Of a stretch of 64,000 nt of DNA, positions 36,274-49,280 are shown in pieces; position 1 is the first letter of the stretch; every line of letters begins with the position of its first letter. A program made the translations under genes and the position numbers. The stretch comes from Symbiodinium natans. Lineage: Eukaryota > Sar > Dinophyceae > Suessiales > Symbiodiniaceae. The DNA is taken from assembly GCA_905221605.1 (NCBI GenBank), contig CAJNDS010002325.1, positions 301,340 to 365,339 on the forward strand, read 5' to 3'. Under the pieces are notes generated by a model. It was not told where the DNA came from, made no database searches, and saw nothing but the letters and a program-made list of their open reading frames with translations.

Positions 36274-37477
36274 GTTGGTACGTTGGTGCGGTTGGGGTTT
36301 TGGCACACATAATAAAAACATCGAGTGCAGACAAAGTGCAAAAGACAGAAATTGCAGAAAAGGTAGGGGGGGGGGGATAGGCATGTACCCATATATATAT
36401 ATATATATATCAAACTGCAATTATACACATACATACATGTACATATATATACACATACATTTAATGCACTGGTTGGGGGCCCATGGAATTGCACAGTGGC
36501 ATGAAGAGCCAAGGATGTCAAACAACGGAATCGTCAGTCCTAAAAACCCACAACAGCCACAGTCTGACCATACAATTCGTTGCGTCAATCCGTTCCGGGC
36601 CTATGACCATAAGGGATCTCCTTCCCCGCAGGACCGCGGGGAAGTGTGGGTGGGGGGGGCGGGGGGGGGTATGCGCCATGGTGACATAATGTGATCCGTG
36701 CGGTTAATAATGTTGCAGCGCCGAGTCATCACCCTCACAGTGTTGTAGGGTTTTTCTGCTGAAACGATTCGAATCGCTCTGCCGCAGCTTCGCGCGCACA
36801 TTTGTGATTAGACATACACATGCACAGCGCTGCACATGCTACATCCACGGCAACATGGCGGGAACAAATGTCACGGCGACGAGTGGTCTTGGCCGTTTGG
36901 TGAAACGTGCGAGCAAAAAGCTCCAACAATATTCCGCTTTTGTGCTTTTTGCATAAGCAAATTAGCAGGAAGAATGAAACAGACATATCAGACAAGTCTC
37001 ACAGCGCAGCTAGCAACCAAGAAGACATACTCCGGTTCGATGGAGCCATAATGAACGATGCGACACATCCACTACACTTTTATCTTCTTTTGACGAAGTG
37101 AAGACTGGGCCAGTGGCACCAACAGCTATTTGTACTTTCCAGCAGTAGGTATGCCTAAACCAGAAAGTCCCTTAGTTCAACGACATTTTCCATATGCAGC
37201 CATGGCATCCATCGCTGAAGCTGCTGGCGTGTCGCTCGCCACGGTTTTTTGGGAAGGTGCTTGGATAGTGTCGTGAACCTTTGTGATTCTTCCGAAGCTG
37301 CTGTCATGGGCCACTCTGCCTTGCACATGCAAGTTTTTGTGGCGCTCAGGTGCGTCTTTTGCGTGCTAAGGCCCGAAAGCATGTGCTATGCTACGGAAGA
37401 AGCAAAGAAAGAACCAGTTTTAGGCCAGTGGGAGGTTTAAAGACTCAGGGAACTGGTGTGAATTTGGCTGAGGGTTT
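36274..37477. other. Simple-sequence and gene-free stretch
   Basis: Holds a G9 run at ~36367, (AT)10 at ~36392-36411, ACATACATAC-type repeats to ~36460 and G-rich runs at ~36644-36668. Otherwise it has no supported gene. This is the interval in which the coding strand changes from minus to plus. Confidence 0.6.
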
Positions 37478-39670
37478 CCGGTCCTTTGGTGGAAGGCCAT
37501 GCTACCGTGGGGGATGCATTAGACATGGGCTTGCTTTCGTTGGGTTTTACAGATCCGGTTCCGGATGCTGTTCAGGCATATGGATGCTTGCAGTGTTTGG
37601 CTGCGGGGGTGGACTTCCTTTGTCAAAATGGCCTTCGGTTGTTGATTTTTTTCTTATACTTGTCAGCTGACAGGACATCGACAACAAAGACCGGTGCACC
37701 AGGTCCAGTAGATTCATCTCAGGTTCCCAATACTCGAATTGCCGGCAGGTTGGTACGGTGCCCACGACAAGCTGGAAAAAGCCCCCTATCTGCATCGAAG
37801 TAGATTTCGGGGCGGGTGTTTCGGTTGACCTTTGCCGAAAGGTTTCCACCGTAGAAAGGTTTGGTGTGCACGACATAGGTCACAAACGAATTTCAATCGC
37901 CAGCCACATGTTTGTTGCCATGGATTTTGTTGTTGAAGTTTGTCTCTGCATGCTTATGCCAAATATGGAGGCGTCATGTTCTTTCGTAGCGAGAATGTTC
38001 ATGGTCGGAGTACGATCTTTTGTGGGATTTAGAGTGGTTTCGTGTTGTTTTTTTTCCTTTACTGGCACAGTAATGCATTCGTGAAGTTGTTGAGGCTGTC
38101 ACATGACATTTTCTATTTTAGTTTTTTTTATGTGGCAGCGGTCTATTCGGTGGTGTAATCCTCGGCAATGTATGTGATGGACTCTACATGAAGAGGATGT
38201 GCCCTGTCGTGCGCAATTTCGGCCCATGGCCGGTAGTCAAGTATAGTCAAGTGCATCGTCAGAGCACTGCAGGTCCAAGGTTGCCAGGGTGCTTGCAGAA
38301 TGTTGCAGACCCAATGTGGCCGTTACAGCCTTAGCTTAGCTTGGGTGTAGCTAGCTACAGAGTTGTCCCCTGGTTCTTGAAAAGGAAATCAACCGGTCAT
38401 TTGCTGTCATTTGAGAAGCCTTCTAGAACCACTTCTTCAGGACACCCGCGACCTCCGCGCGGAGGACGATGCGGAGAATGGGGAAGTTGCAGGCTCTGAA
38501 GAGGAGGAGAAGAAGGCCCGGTGAGGGTTGTGGTTGGGTATGAGGTGTTGTTTGGCTTTGTATGCTTGCGGAGATGATTGAGGAGATGCAAGTGCAATGC
38601 TGTTTGTGGACAGACAAGTGACATCCTCACTCGCGAGTTTAGGTTCCCTAGCACACATTGGGTAAGTCGAGCACACAAAAAGCACACTCACGCACGCACA
38701 CACCCAGGGTCCGGTTAGGTCCAGGTCCAGGCAAAAGCGAAGGGTAGTACGGGCGAAAGGGGAGGGAATGTTAGACGAATGGGGCAGGCCGGGAAGGAAA
38801 CCCTCCGAATAACAAGGAGGGCAGACATGGTACATGAAGAGGAAGAACAATCAAAATCAAAACCAAAAGAGAACAGAAACAGATGCTGCTCGTTGAAGCT
38901 TGCATGACAAGTGAAACCTATCAGAAACGATATTTGCACCTGGGTGTTGGTTTCCTTGGCTTGTCATGAAAGCAGGACTGCGTGGAGTGCATTGGATATG
39001 AAAACCGTGCACACGCACATACACTTACTGGCTTTTTTTTTGCATGCTGGGCCGAGCAAGAAGTATAACTTGCAACATTGTAAGGAAGCTACACGTGAGG
39101 GAACCGCGTGATGTGTGCCAGTTTGCGAGTAGAATCCAGGGCAAATCAGTGCTGAAACTGTCGAAAAGCTTCTGTCTTGAGATGCAAACGAACGCATGTT
39201 GGCCACTTCCCCTGCCATCCTGTGTGGATTCGCAAGCAGGCGCTCCAGCATAACGTTTGTGGAAGCCAGCGACCTTCAGCACATATCTTGTCCCAGTGAC
39301 CCAACCTAGCAAGTGCCGAGTCGACAGCGCTTTCTCTGCTGGTCGTCTTTGAAAAGATGTTCTTCGAGTTTTTGAACCCTTGTCCCCCCCAAACCTTCTC
39401 ATGGGGCTTCATACCAAAGAGGCGTCTGAACCCAAGTACAAAGCAGGTCGAGTAGTCCTCACCATTGTTGTGGCAAGGACGAAAGTCCGGAAGCCCTGGC
39501 GGCGAGACAGCGGAAGCACCGCATCCTTACTGCTCTGCCGAGGGCCCAGTCCTCTCCGGTGGGATCCGCAAGCTTGGGCTCAGAGAGCTCAAGATGACGT
39601 TTGGCTGATGAGTGGGAAGTTCCGGGAGCGAGCTCTCTGTTCACTTTCGGGTTTTCTTGAGAGTTTCTAA
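37478..39670 (+). other. Candidate exons of an unidentified plus-strand gene
   Basis: Exon-like segments with protein-like composition: ~37483-37650 (VEGHATVGDALDMGLL…), ~38413-38515 (LLEPLLQDTRDLRAEDD…SEEEEKKAR, highly acidic) and ~39467-39590 (DESPEALAARQRKHRI…SLGSESSR then TGA). No family recognised and splice joins not established. They could belong to the EF-hand gene that follows or to a separate one. Confidence 0.3.
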
Positions 39671-40244
39671 CGTTCACGGGCTATGGCTCTCCAGTGCCAA
39701 TGGCAATAAGATTTCAAACCTGTGCTTCGGACATCTTTAATCGTGAAATTCAGCGTATTTCAACGTTGTGGTCGTCACCTTGGGTTCAAAATCCCTAGTC
39801 GTTTCAATGATCAGGATTTGCTGCCTGAAGAGGGGCTTGTTGTGAAGTAGTGAACAGGAGTGCAAGTACTAGACCTTGAGCCCTTCAGCGAGAGGAAGAA
39901 GCCGACCACAGATCAGCTCCGACGTCGCTTCACAGAGCCCGTGGGCCCAGGGGGGCGAGGAAACGGGCTGCAGTTTTTGCAGATGTTTTCGGGGTCAGAC
40001 TCCTGTCAGGTTTTCATTCAGGTTCTGCACCGAGCGTTTTGAGACGGTGTGCAAGCCGTGCTTGTATCGCTTGTTGTCATGTGTTGGAGTGCAGCCCAAA
40101 CACTAACATTGAGGAGCACCTTTTTTGGGGACAGGTTGCTTAGATGAGTTGTATGTGCAAGTCGAATTGGTTATGGCTTGAGAATGGAGCCTGCAGCAGC
40201 ATTTTATTTCTGAACATTTTTACTGGCCCTCGCTGTTTCTCAAC

Positions 40245-42593
40245 CGAAAGTTCCGCAGAAACTCCTGCAGTGGCTTTCCAGCAGGTTTGACCTCAACTCC
40301 GACGGCACCTTGGACAAGTCTGAGGTTCGTCGGCTGGTGCGTCAAGGAAGGCGCCAAGCTTTTAGGGTTTAGGGTTTAGGGTTTGGGGTTTAGGGTTTAG
40401 GGTTCAGGGTTCAGGGTTCAGGGTTTTGACAATACCATGTCTTACCAGCCTAGTGCAACCCAGCGCTTGCTTTGTGTGGGATGTTTCCTCTGCCTCAAAA
40501 CGCGTTCTCGGGCCCCTCCCCCCCGCTTCATGGTTTCCCCCCCAAACAATCACCGTCATTTGTAAAATACCATGAACCACAGGAAACCACCAACGTAAGC
40601 CCTCAACCCGAGACCCTGAACCCCAAGCCCTAAAACCTAAACCCACCACGAACCACAGGGTGGGAAGAGGGGAAACCCGAAGCCTTAATCCTAAACCTAG
40701 ACTCTAAACCCCTAAGCCCTACAGCCAGACTTCAAAACCCTAAACCTTAAACCCGAAGCCCACCACGAATGAAAGAAGATGCACAACAGGGGGGGGGGGG
40801 GGGGGGGGGAAACCTTTGACGCCAAACGGGCGGGGGGGGGGATTCTGCGCAAATTAGCAAGCCCACATTGTGTCTTTGCCGTCATCACCCTGAGCGGCAA
40901 AAGGAAGTCTTCTTGCATCGAAACCTTCGAGCCGTCCAATGCTAGTGAGGTTCTCTTGGCTACATGTCTTGCCGATCAAGGAACGATCGAAATTTAGAGA
41001 CCAGTGCTCCAACATGACTGATCTTGGTGCTGGCATGGTGGCTGCCAGTTAAAGCATGCTGGCGCATCTGGTCCATTGACGGGCTTATAGGGTTTGCAAG
41101 GTTGATGGAGTTCATGGGTTTATTGGGCTTTGTGTTTCCCCTAGGCTGTAGGGTTGAGCGACCTGCTAGACTGGGGGCGCCGGAGACGCCAGGCGCCTGA
41201 CCATAGAATCACTTGCAGGGGTGGTCAAAGCTCAGGGGCAGTGGGGACAATAGCCGGGACCCGGCCTGAATGCAAAAACGATTGTTCCCCACTGGGCATC
41301 CAGGTTAGTTTTGGACAGAGCGAAGGTAAAGCCAGAAAGAAAAATCAGGTGGAGGGAGAACAGGAACATGAGTGGAAACGTTTTGCATCCACCATGCGAG
41401 GCTGGAAGAAGTGATGCAACACACGTGGACACCCTTCAGAGGATCAAACATCTGAAAAGCATCAGAAGACTCCTTTGTTTCATTTCAGAAGTTAGCTACA
41501 CACACAAAGCATGTCTGATGCAATCAGCGCGAGACCGGTGCCGTAAACCTTGGCGCGTTGCAAGCTGCCAGGCCGGGAACGGGCGACGCCGAGGTCGAGG
41601 CTCTTTTCAAGCAGCTGGACCGGAACGGCCGCAGCCTTGGCGAAGCCTGAGGGCATTCAGGGGAGGACTTCGCTGCAGAGTTTTCAAGAGCTTCGAAGGC
41701 GGCCCAACAACCCTTGACAGAAACGGTTCTCGCGACTGCAAGCTTGTTGTGGCTTATGGCCCCTGGGAGTCTTGACGGGGGAGCTGGTCGCAACCACTTT
41801 GGATGCAAAAGAACCGGACGCCCTCTTAGAGCACCGGCCCGAGTTCTCCACAACAGAGCTCTCGGTGCCGTGCGTGCAAAAACCGCCATGACTCATCGCA
41901 TACGAAATGTCACTCCGAACAAATGTAAGCCGCAACAGTTTACCCCGAATATGGCGGTCCGATGCGTTGATAGCTCTTCCGCACGGCTGACCTATCTGAC
42001 CTGAAACGCTCCATCTGCATTGCCAACCATGACCTCATCTGCTTCGGTGTCTTTGCCAAGCCAGGCACCATTGAAACGTTGAGGGCTCCGTTCGGAACGT
42101 TGGTTGTCTTCCACTCAAAGTACTGTCTTTGCATAAGAAGACATTCACCAAACATCCCAGAATCTGTAGTCAATCTGGGCCTGAATTCGAGGGGCCGGCT
42201 CTTCCCCTTTTATCGGTCCTCAGAATCCTCGTCGTTCCAGACGACCAGTCCAACCTGTTTAAGGTTAAGGGGTTTGCTAGAACTCAGCGGTAAGAGGAAA
42301 GGCCTTGCTGCAGCCGCAATGGGTTACTCGCTTGATGCTATGAAAGGGTTAAAGTTACAATGCTGCACTTGCGCTGAAATCCTGCTATTGAGCAGCCGCC
42401 TTGTCTTGGTGATTCTTGCTGTCAGTCCGGTTGTTCTTTGGAGCGCACGTCGGAGATTTCCTTCTGGCATAATCTGGCATACATGAAGCAGACAGGCGAC
42501 GGCCGTGTGAGCTTCAACGAGCTCGTGGCCTGGGTCTTCTCCGCGGAGGCGGCGCCGTTCTGCCGGCCGTGCCATCGCTCAGAAGCATGTTAG
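40245..42593 (+). CDS. EF-hand calcium-binding protein (partial gene model)
   Basis: Exon ~40245-40346 encodes PQKLLQWLSSRFDLNSDGTL followed by DKSEVRRLVRQ: a complete EF-hand loop with D, N, D, T, D and E at positions 1, 3, 5, 7, 9 and 12. Exon 41572-41627 encodes DAEVEALFKQLDRNG, and exon 42496-42593 continues with DGRVSFNELVAWVFSAE. Joined across a GC-AG intron (41628-42495) they form a second canonical loop, D-R-N-G-D-G-R-V-S-F-N-E. How the first exon connects to the second, and the true start, are not resolved. An unplaced candidate exon is at ~43003-43066. Telomere-like repeats begin ten bases into the first intron. Probable calcium sensor; partner unknown. Confidence 0.7.
40357..40431 (+). 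repeat. Interstitial telomere-like TTTAGGG tract
   Basis: About ten units of TTTAGGG with variants TTTGGGG and TTCAGGG, in the intron right after the first EF-hand exon. TTTAGGG is the telomere repeat reported for dinoflagellates and plants. Confidence 0.9.
40594..40850. repeat. Degenerate CCCTAAACC tract and poly-G run
   Basis: Scattered CCCTAAACC/AAACCCTAA variants in reverse orientation to the previous tract (40594-40760), followed by a G20 run (~40790) and a G11 run (~40831). Confidence 0.75.
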
Positions 42594-43919
42594 CTGCCAA
42601 TTTTCTCGTGTCCATCAATGCTGAGGCCTTGCATGTCGAAGCCGCGGCTAATTTTGTGGCATTTGCGTTCGGATCTGTGTTGGCCTCATCAAGTGCTTTC
42701 AGGTTTGTTTTGGTTTGCAGCCTCGAGCAGAAGCATTCTCAAGTAGATTGTGTGTCAACACAGCGACCGTAGTGTTGTTGTAAAGATTTGTAAAGCACAA
42801 GGCACGACAGGTATTGCAGCAGCCGCCAGGGGCAAGAAGCTTTTCACGGGGCAAGCCCATCTTCCCCAATTCTTGTTCCCACTCCCCATGGCCAGTGTGC
42901 CGGTTGTGTGCTACGAACTCCACTCCACGAACCACAGCCACCAGCAGATACCAGCAGTGTTACGCAGTGTTACGTTCCAAACGTGCCCTGGCAGGGCCCC
43001 GACGCTGAAGAGAGCGAGCGGCTATTCACCGGCCGGCAGTCCAGCCGCCGGGGAAGCGCACCCTGAGAATCAGGTCGAGGTCGCCTTAGCACCGTTAGGC
43101 AGAATAAGTAGGCTTATTAGGCAGAATGAGTTGGGTTCCACAGGCTTCAACATGGTTTAACCCACTTTGTGATGCCTTGTGATGACGGGCATCATCTCGC
43201 GTCATAAGCTCTGGCGGGGTTTGGGCGCCTTCAAGAAATCTTGGCGCCTGGCTGTCCTGAGTACACCGGCGTACTTTGAGCAACTGCTTGGACTGTTTGG
43301 AAGAATTCGCTGAGGCGTCCCTTCCTGTCCTCAAATTTCGAGAGGTTGGGCAAAGGACCATGAAGACGAGGCTGATTTCATGTGAACTGAAGATGCTAGT
43401 TGTAGTTGACTCCTGCAGTCCCAAAATACCAAGATTATTCGTACGTGGTCTTAACTGAGGTTCATTGTTGGACGCTAAGTGCTGACAGCTCCAAGTTCCA
43501 GTCTACTGTGCTGACTCTGTGATGACTATTGTAGTTGCGGAATGAGTTCTTTTCTGACTTTCTTAGAATTTTAAGGAGCTTTCCTTGCAGCTGAGTTTGC
43601 CGATTGCACATGTTCGCACACGGTTGCACACTGGAGTTCAGAAGTCTTGAGTTGCCTCGACAGTGGTCCGCCCTTCCCAGAGCTCACAAAGTGGAGCTAA
43701 GCATTCGGCCATGTAATTCGCTTGACCTTCAAGAGGTGCGGCGCCAAAATGCAGCTTGATTCTCATGGAGTGGCTTCGGGTTTTGGTTCGGGGGCTTTGG
43801 GCCTTCGCGATTTGTGCTCTGTGACATGGTGACCAGTTCAGCATTCTCGAATCTGCGGACGCTGACGGCTCAAGCAAAGTGGATTTTACGTTAGGTTTGC
43901 CAACTACTCCGTGTGAGAC
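42594..43919. other. Intergenic region with one candidate exon
   Basis: The only coding-like piece is ~43003-43066 (PDAEESERLFTGRQSSRRGS then TGA), possibly a last exon of the EF-hand gene. The rest shows nothing I can support. Confidence 0.35.
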
Positions 43920-46648
43920 ATGCTTCGCTTTACTACTTTGATGGCCTTGTTAGGGCCTTGGCTCAGCAGTGCGGCCCGCTACAATGTGGCCACGGATGAG
44001 GGTCACAAAGAGGGTCACAAGGTGCGCCAGAAGGGGGGAGCCCCTCCTTTTGTCCAGACGGATCCCATTGTGGTCATTGGCGGTGGCCCAGCAGGCGTTC
44101 ACATGGCCAGCCGCATGAAGCAGCTTGGCTATACCAACATCAGGGTGCTTGAAAGGACGGACAGGGTCGGCGGCAAGTCTTTGACCCTGTATCGGAACTA
44201 CACTGGCGAGTGCATACAGCAAAAGGATCACATGGGGAAGGTTGACACCAGCTCATGTGTCGCTCACGAGATGGGCACCTGCTTCTTGCACAACGGATAC
44301 CACACCATTCGTGACCTGGTGGATGAGTACAACCTGAGCTGGGTGGTTGCACCAGAGGGGCGTGCCATGTTCTCCCACTATGCTAAAGACCAGTGGCATT
44401 CTCAGTCCATGCACGACTTTGTCTCCGCTTCGATCATGGACGGCATCAAACAGAAAAAGATCTCAGTGCCTTTCTGGGCACTTACCGAGGAGCTCAAGGT
44501 GTCTGTAGCACTTGTAGAGGCAGTCGCGAAGTACAACGCGCTGCACAAAGAGATTGTCGGGGAGGTCGAGTTCTCAATGCCGTCGAGGCTGCCTCAGGAA
44601 AGCCTTGAGAGGATCAACATGACCTTCCTCGAGTTCTTGGAGGGTAACGATTTGCACGCGTTGTCAGGCTCCTCGCCGCCGAATTAAGTTCTGTGAGATC
44701 CAGCTAGAGGCTTGAACCCTGAAGCAGCTTGATGGTTCCGAGAAAGCTCAACGGCAACCGACTGCTGCAACTTTGATTCCCTCTTGAGTTGCAGTTAGTG
44801 TTCGCACTCGCCCGAGGGGGGGGGGGAGCGACGCGATGTCAGGCTTTCTCATGTTCGCGCATGCCGCCCAGGGCTACGGGTACGTTACCACCATTCCTGC
44901 CTTTTACGGGCTTTGGTGGATTTCCCCGGAGCTCCTGAATGGATACGTGCAGATGCCATGACCTGCAGCAGAACTCTTTCTCCTAAGCATTTTCCTGCTC
45001 TGAACATCGATGCTAAGATATATAGGATATGGTATGCTTTTGCTTTCCTCAATGTAATAGTCACCATGCCATTCGGCCCGGTTGTGAATCTAGGATGAGC
45101 TTTCGGCAGCAGTTGGAGTCTCTGTACGATCCGCACTCCACCTTTCTGCAAAGTATTCGTGGCCGATGGGTGCACGACCTCACTTGGTTGATGGTCGGTG
45201 GGACGGCTGATGTTGTCAAACGAACTACTACCATGCTGCCAGAGGGCTACCAAAAAATTTGGACCACTATGGCCGAAAGCGACGCTCTGGATGTCAGATA
45301 TGGTGTGGAGATCTTGGAAATAGATCGCCAGCTTCACGATCCCACTGCGCCGGTTCGGATCAAGTACACGCAGTCATCCAACCCGACTGAGGTCATCGAG
45401 GAAGAGTACAAATTCCTCATATACTCCGGGCCCCACGCACATGCGCACTTCGGGAATTGTTACGTATCAGTTTGAATCACGCCTCCTTAAGTTGTAGAGA
45501 ATCCTTGTTTTCATGTTCCATGTAGTGCACAAGGCACAAGTACGTCAAGGACCTGGCAACAGAGGAAGAAACGATCTTCTCGCAGTTGAAGAGTTTCGTC
45601 TTGGCCACCACCATTTACAAAAGCGATCAGGTTCTGAAGATGCATTCAACATGACTGGGGGGTTGCAATCTGTTGCATTCATTGCTTTGATCCCTGGCTT
45701 CTTACAGATGCATGTTGTTTTTTCGTCAGGTTCGTTTTTGAGGCGTTTTGTGGCTTCCCGGCAGGTTTTTGACTACACAGATCAACTGGATGCCCCCATC
45801 ATGTACAGTGCCGACAAGATGTCTGGACCGCACCAGGACTTGTAGTCGCCCACAGGTACATTCCCTAAATCAGAGATAACGGAGAGAAAATAAGGGCATG
45901 ACCACAGGACGTGGGACTCTTGTGTCTTAGGGTGTTCTTGCTTCTGAAGGATGGTACATGGTATGCGGACCGCTATGATGCAGCCATCTTCTCCGACGAG
46001 TTGGCCTTCAGGAATCAAACCCGCGTGGGCTATCAGTTCTATGAAAACTTCTGCGAGGTGAACGCGTTGCCAAACAGCTGCTTTGTTATCAAGATACGGC
46101 GTTGGAGGGATGGGAATGGATCTTGCGTAGGTGCATCTCAGTGCATCTCAGTGCATCTCAGCGCATCTCTTGCTTTCAGTGGCAGGTGGATTCCCTGCTC
46201 TGCGACTCCGACCGAACACCGAATCAGAACTTCCACATGGAAGTTTCCCAGAAGCTTCCAGGCTTAGGACTTCGAAGGTGTGAAGCAAACAGGGTAAGAT
46301 TGTGTATCGAGTCTGTCCGCTGAGAAGCGAGTCACCCTCTCTGTATTCGCTTTCATCTTGGTAGCCAAGGCTTCTCGACAAGTTTCGTGCAGAACTTGCC
46401 GAGCAGCGGGTCAAGAATGTTCGGGTCCTTGGCCAGTATCCGTGGCCCTACTTCCATCACTTCCCCAACTCTGCCGTCATGGAGGGCCTCCCTTGGGACC
46501 TGTTCGAGATGCAAGGCTCTCGCAAGACGTGGTGGATCGGTGCAAGTGCATGCTTCGAGTCTGTCCATGATGTGACGAACTACAACTTGCAACTCCTGCA
46601 GTCCTACCTAGGAGCCACGGTGAGCAAGGGCCGTGTGAGCTTTGAGTA
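43920..46648 (+). CDS. Flavin amine-oxidase-family protein with signal peptide (multi-exon)
   Basis: Starts at ATG 43920 with a hydrophobic presequence (MLRFTTLMALLGPWLSSAA). Residues 51-60 hold the FAD-binding VVIGGGPAGV; E78 and RVGGKS follow, the usual ADP-ribose-binding arrangement. Exon 1 ends at 44667 (TCAG|GC). Exon 2 (44843-~44955) gives FLMFAHAAQGYGYV. Later exons are ~45240-45440 (LPEGYQKIWTTM), ~45535-45630 (ETIFSQLKSFVLATTIYKSD), 45765-~45840 (VFDYTDQLDAPIMYSADKM), ~45930-46090 (DGTWYADRYDAAIFSDELAF) and 46370-~46648 (LGQYPWPYFHHFPNSAVMEG … ASACFESVHDVTNYN). The whole resembles flavin-dependent amine oxidases and related fatty-acid isomerases; substrate cannot be told. The presequence suggests secretion or plastid import. 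Joins between middle exons are approximate. Confidence 0.75.
44656..44845 (+). other. Intron with 15-bp direct repeats at both splice sites
   Basis: The intron 44668-44842 (GC-AG, 175 nt) is bracketed by ACGCGTTGTCAGGCT (44656-44670) and ACGCGATGTCAGGCT (44831-44845), 14 of 15 bases alike. This is what an inserted intron with a target-site duplication would leave. Confidence 0.7.
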
Positions 46649-48696
46649 GGCCCGAAGACGGCAGGACCCACCCAATGGGATGCCGAGGAAGATGGAGCCG
46701 CGTGCTGTTTTTCATGACATAGAGCTAGCATTCCAATCACTATCCCAACTACAAGCAGGCTGTGAAAGGTTGAGTTACAAGCAGGCTGTGAAAGGTGAAG
46801 TTGCCGTGTCCACGAAGCACTTGCTCTGCCTGCTACACCAACGAACCAAATTCGTTGCACAGTGCGCATGTTCCTGTGGACATCCTCTCTGTCCCACACG
46901 CATATGGGCTCAAGGCACGGAACCCCTTGTGCCTGACAATGAACCGATAACTGATCTATTCGCACGTTGGTGTGTTGAAGCTTGGCGGCATGTCGCTCTT
47001 ACCACTTGGGGGTGAAAACGAAGATGAGCCTTCCTTCGAGCAGCTGCGTGGACTCAGGAATCGAGTGCTTGGACTCCGCAGGTGCGAGCCCAACACGCTG
47101 CGAAAGTCTACTGGTAGGTTATTCCTTGCCGAGCTCAGTTCGTCAAGCTGCTTCCAGGAGACGAAATGCGCAAGAGCCACATTTTGCCCTTGCTGGTGTC
47201 CAGGGCTTGGATATCAGTTGGAGACTCCAACAACTATTGTAGCGCAGTAGACTCCAAGATTTCTTGACCAACCCGCCGTTTCTGCAATGGGATGGAAGCT
47301 AAGGTCTTGTGTCGAGCTCATCAGTTGCGACAAGGAGCACCAAAATTTGAAGAATCTGCTTTGAGCTCGTGCGCCGCTGCCTTCGACATGCTTGAATGCT
47401 GACTTTTGCAGGTTGTGAAGTCGCCAGTATCTGCACTGGTGGACGATGATCCTTGTTTGCGCTGCAGCCCTGGCTTTGCCTCTTATAAGTATAAAATTCG
47501 GGACGCTGATGCTGCTACTGGATGTTTGTGATTCAAAGTGTCAGCGTGCTACGCTTGCTTCTTGGGCATGATTGTTTGCAGGTGATCCCGGCAGCCAGAG
47601 CTTTCAATGCGGTGCTTGCCCTACCCATCAACCTTCTGAACCGCCAGTGGATTCTAGAAGGATACTGTGCAAATGCACCAGGCACAGCGCTTCTGCAGAG
47701 TGGAAATCGGCGCCTTCCACCTCGCAAGGCATCCTGCAACAGCGGAAGCAATGTTGCGCACTAGCTGCTGATTCCTGGTATTGCCTGACATTTAGTGCTT
47801 GATCAGGCCGCAAAGCGTGGCCACGGCAATGAGGCACATGTGAAGCATGACCCGCCGTCGGCTTTTTTTGTGTTTCCAGGTTGTTCCAACTGGTTTTCAT
47901 GAAGCTTCCTTGCCAGGCCCGCGCCCTGCTCGAAGAGGTGCTGGAAACGGCCGAGAAGGCTCCAGGGTCTTCAGGTCCTCAATATTCAGTTTTCGTCATT
48001 TCCATCAGTTTACGTCAGTTTCTGTTCATGACCCTCAACCCTGACCTACACGCTGGCAGGCTAGCCGTAATGCCAGCTTCTTGGACCAGCTTCGCCATCT
48101 GATTGCAGGAAACTCAACGGACGCGCGTGTAGCTACAGCGGCTCGTGTGCATGCTTGGGGGGGTTGAAGGATGTTGAAGGTTTTTTTGAGGGGTGCTCTC
48201 CCCGACCTGACAGGTTTCCGATCCGCGAGTCCACAGAGCTCACGGTGTGCAGCTCTTGCAGGAGCGGGCCAATTTCATTGAGTCATCGTGCCTGGAGTGC
48301 TTGTGACTCCGCAGGAGCATGTGGTGAGGATATCTGCTTGCGATGCTGAGCTCCGGCTGCGACTCTTGGAATGAACATCGGCCTTTGTTGCATTCCAACC
48401 TCGAAAGTGCAGAGTTCACAGGGATCAGATGTACCGACACATCGATTGCTTCAGTGATCTGAATTCAGGACAAGAGAGCGACTCAGAGCTCACTGGCCTC
48501 CATGATCAGTGGCTGCATCTGCACAAGGACGCCGGCCTTGCTCGATGCCTTCGAGCGTTGCTTTTCCGTGCTTTCTGTGTTTTCCACTGGCTGTTCATAA
48601 TTTTAACGCTACGCGACCCGCCTCGGCCCGGCCCAGCGCATCCGCGTGAGCATGGTGATTCCGCAGCGCCCAAGTCGCTGGACCCCAAGCAATAAG

Positions 48697-48800
48697 GGTT
48701 GGGTTTAGGGTTTAGGGTTGAGGGTTAGTTTAGGATTGAGGGCTTAGGGCTCCAGGTTCACGCTTTGGGGTTTAGGGTTTTTTTGGGTTTAGGGTTCAAG
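48697..48800 (+). repeat. Degenerate TTTAGGG telomere-like tract
   Basis: Variants of GGGTTTAGGG and GGGTTGAGGG on the plus strand, just after the candidate end of an exon cluster. Confidence 0.8.
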
Positions 48801-48840
48801 AGACGGTTCGGCTTGGATTGATCGTAGGGTTGAGCCAGGC

Positions 48841-49280
48841 CCCTCAGGGGGGGGTGGGGGGGGGAAAATTTATTTCTCAGGAGGGGGGGTGGGTGGGGAA
48901 TGGGGGTGGGGGGGGGGGAAGGGGGGGGGGGGAGGGGGGTTTGTTAAGGTTCAAGGTTTAGGGTTTAGGTTCAAGCTTAGACTCTTCGGCTCGTGTAATG
49001 CATGCCCGGCCGTGCTCACACCACTTCAACCTCGAAAACCCGCTCACCATATTTTCCTGAGAGGGGGGTAGGGCTGGGGGGGTAGGCGGGGGCGTGGGGG
49101 GGGGGGGGTGGGTAGGGGGGGGGGGGAAGGGGGGGAGGTGGGGGGGGGGGTAAAAGGGGGCCCTGCTTCAACTGCCTCTGGTCCTGGCGAACCGTCCGCT
49201 TGCGGACCCCGGTTTCCTAGGGGGGGTACCTATTTGAGGCAAAAAAAAGGGGTTTTGGGTGGGGGAGGATTTGGGAGGGG
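48841..49280 (+). repeat. Poly-G rich region
   Basis: Dense runs of 5-12 G with short A/T interruptions at 48846-48942 and 49064-49280, interrupted by a more balanced segment (48943-49060). High G-quadruplex potential on the plus strand; no gene. Confidence 0.9.
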
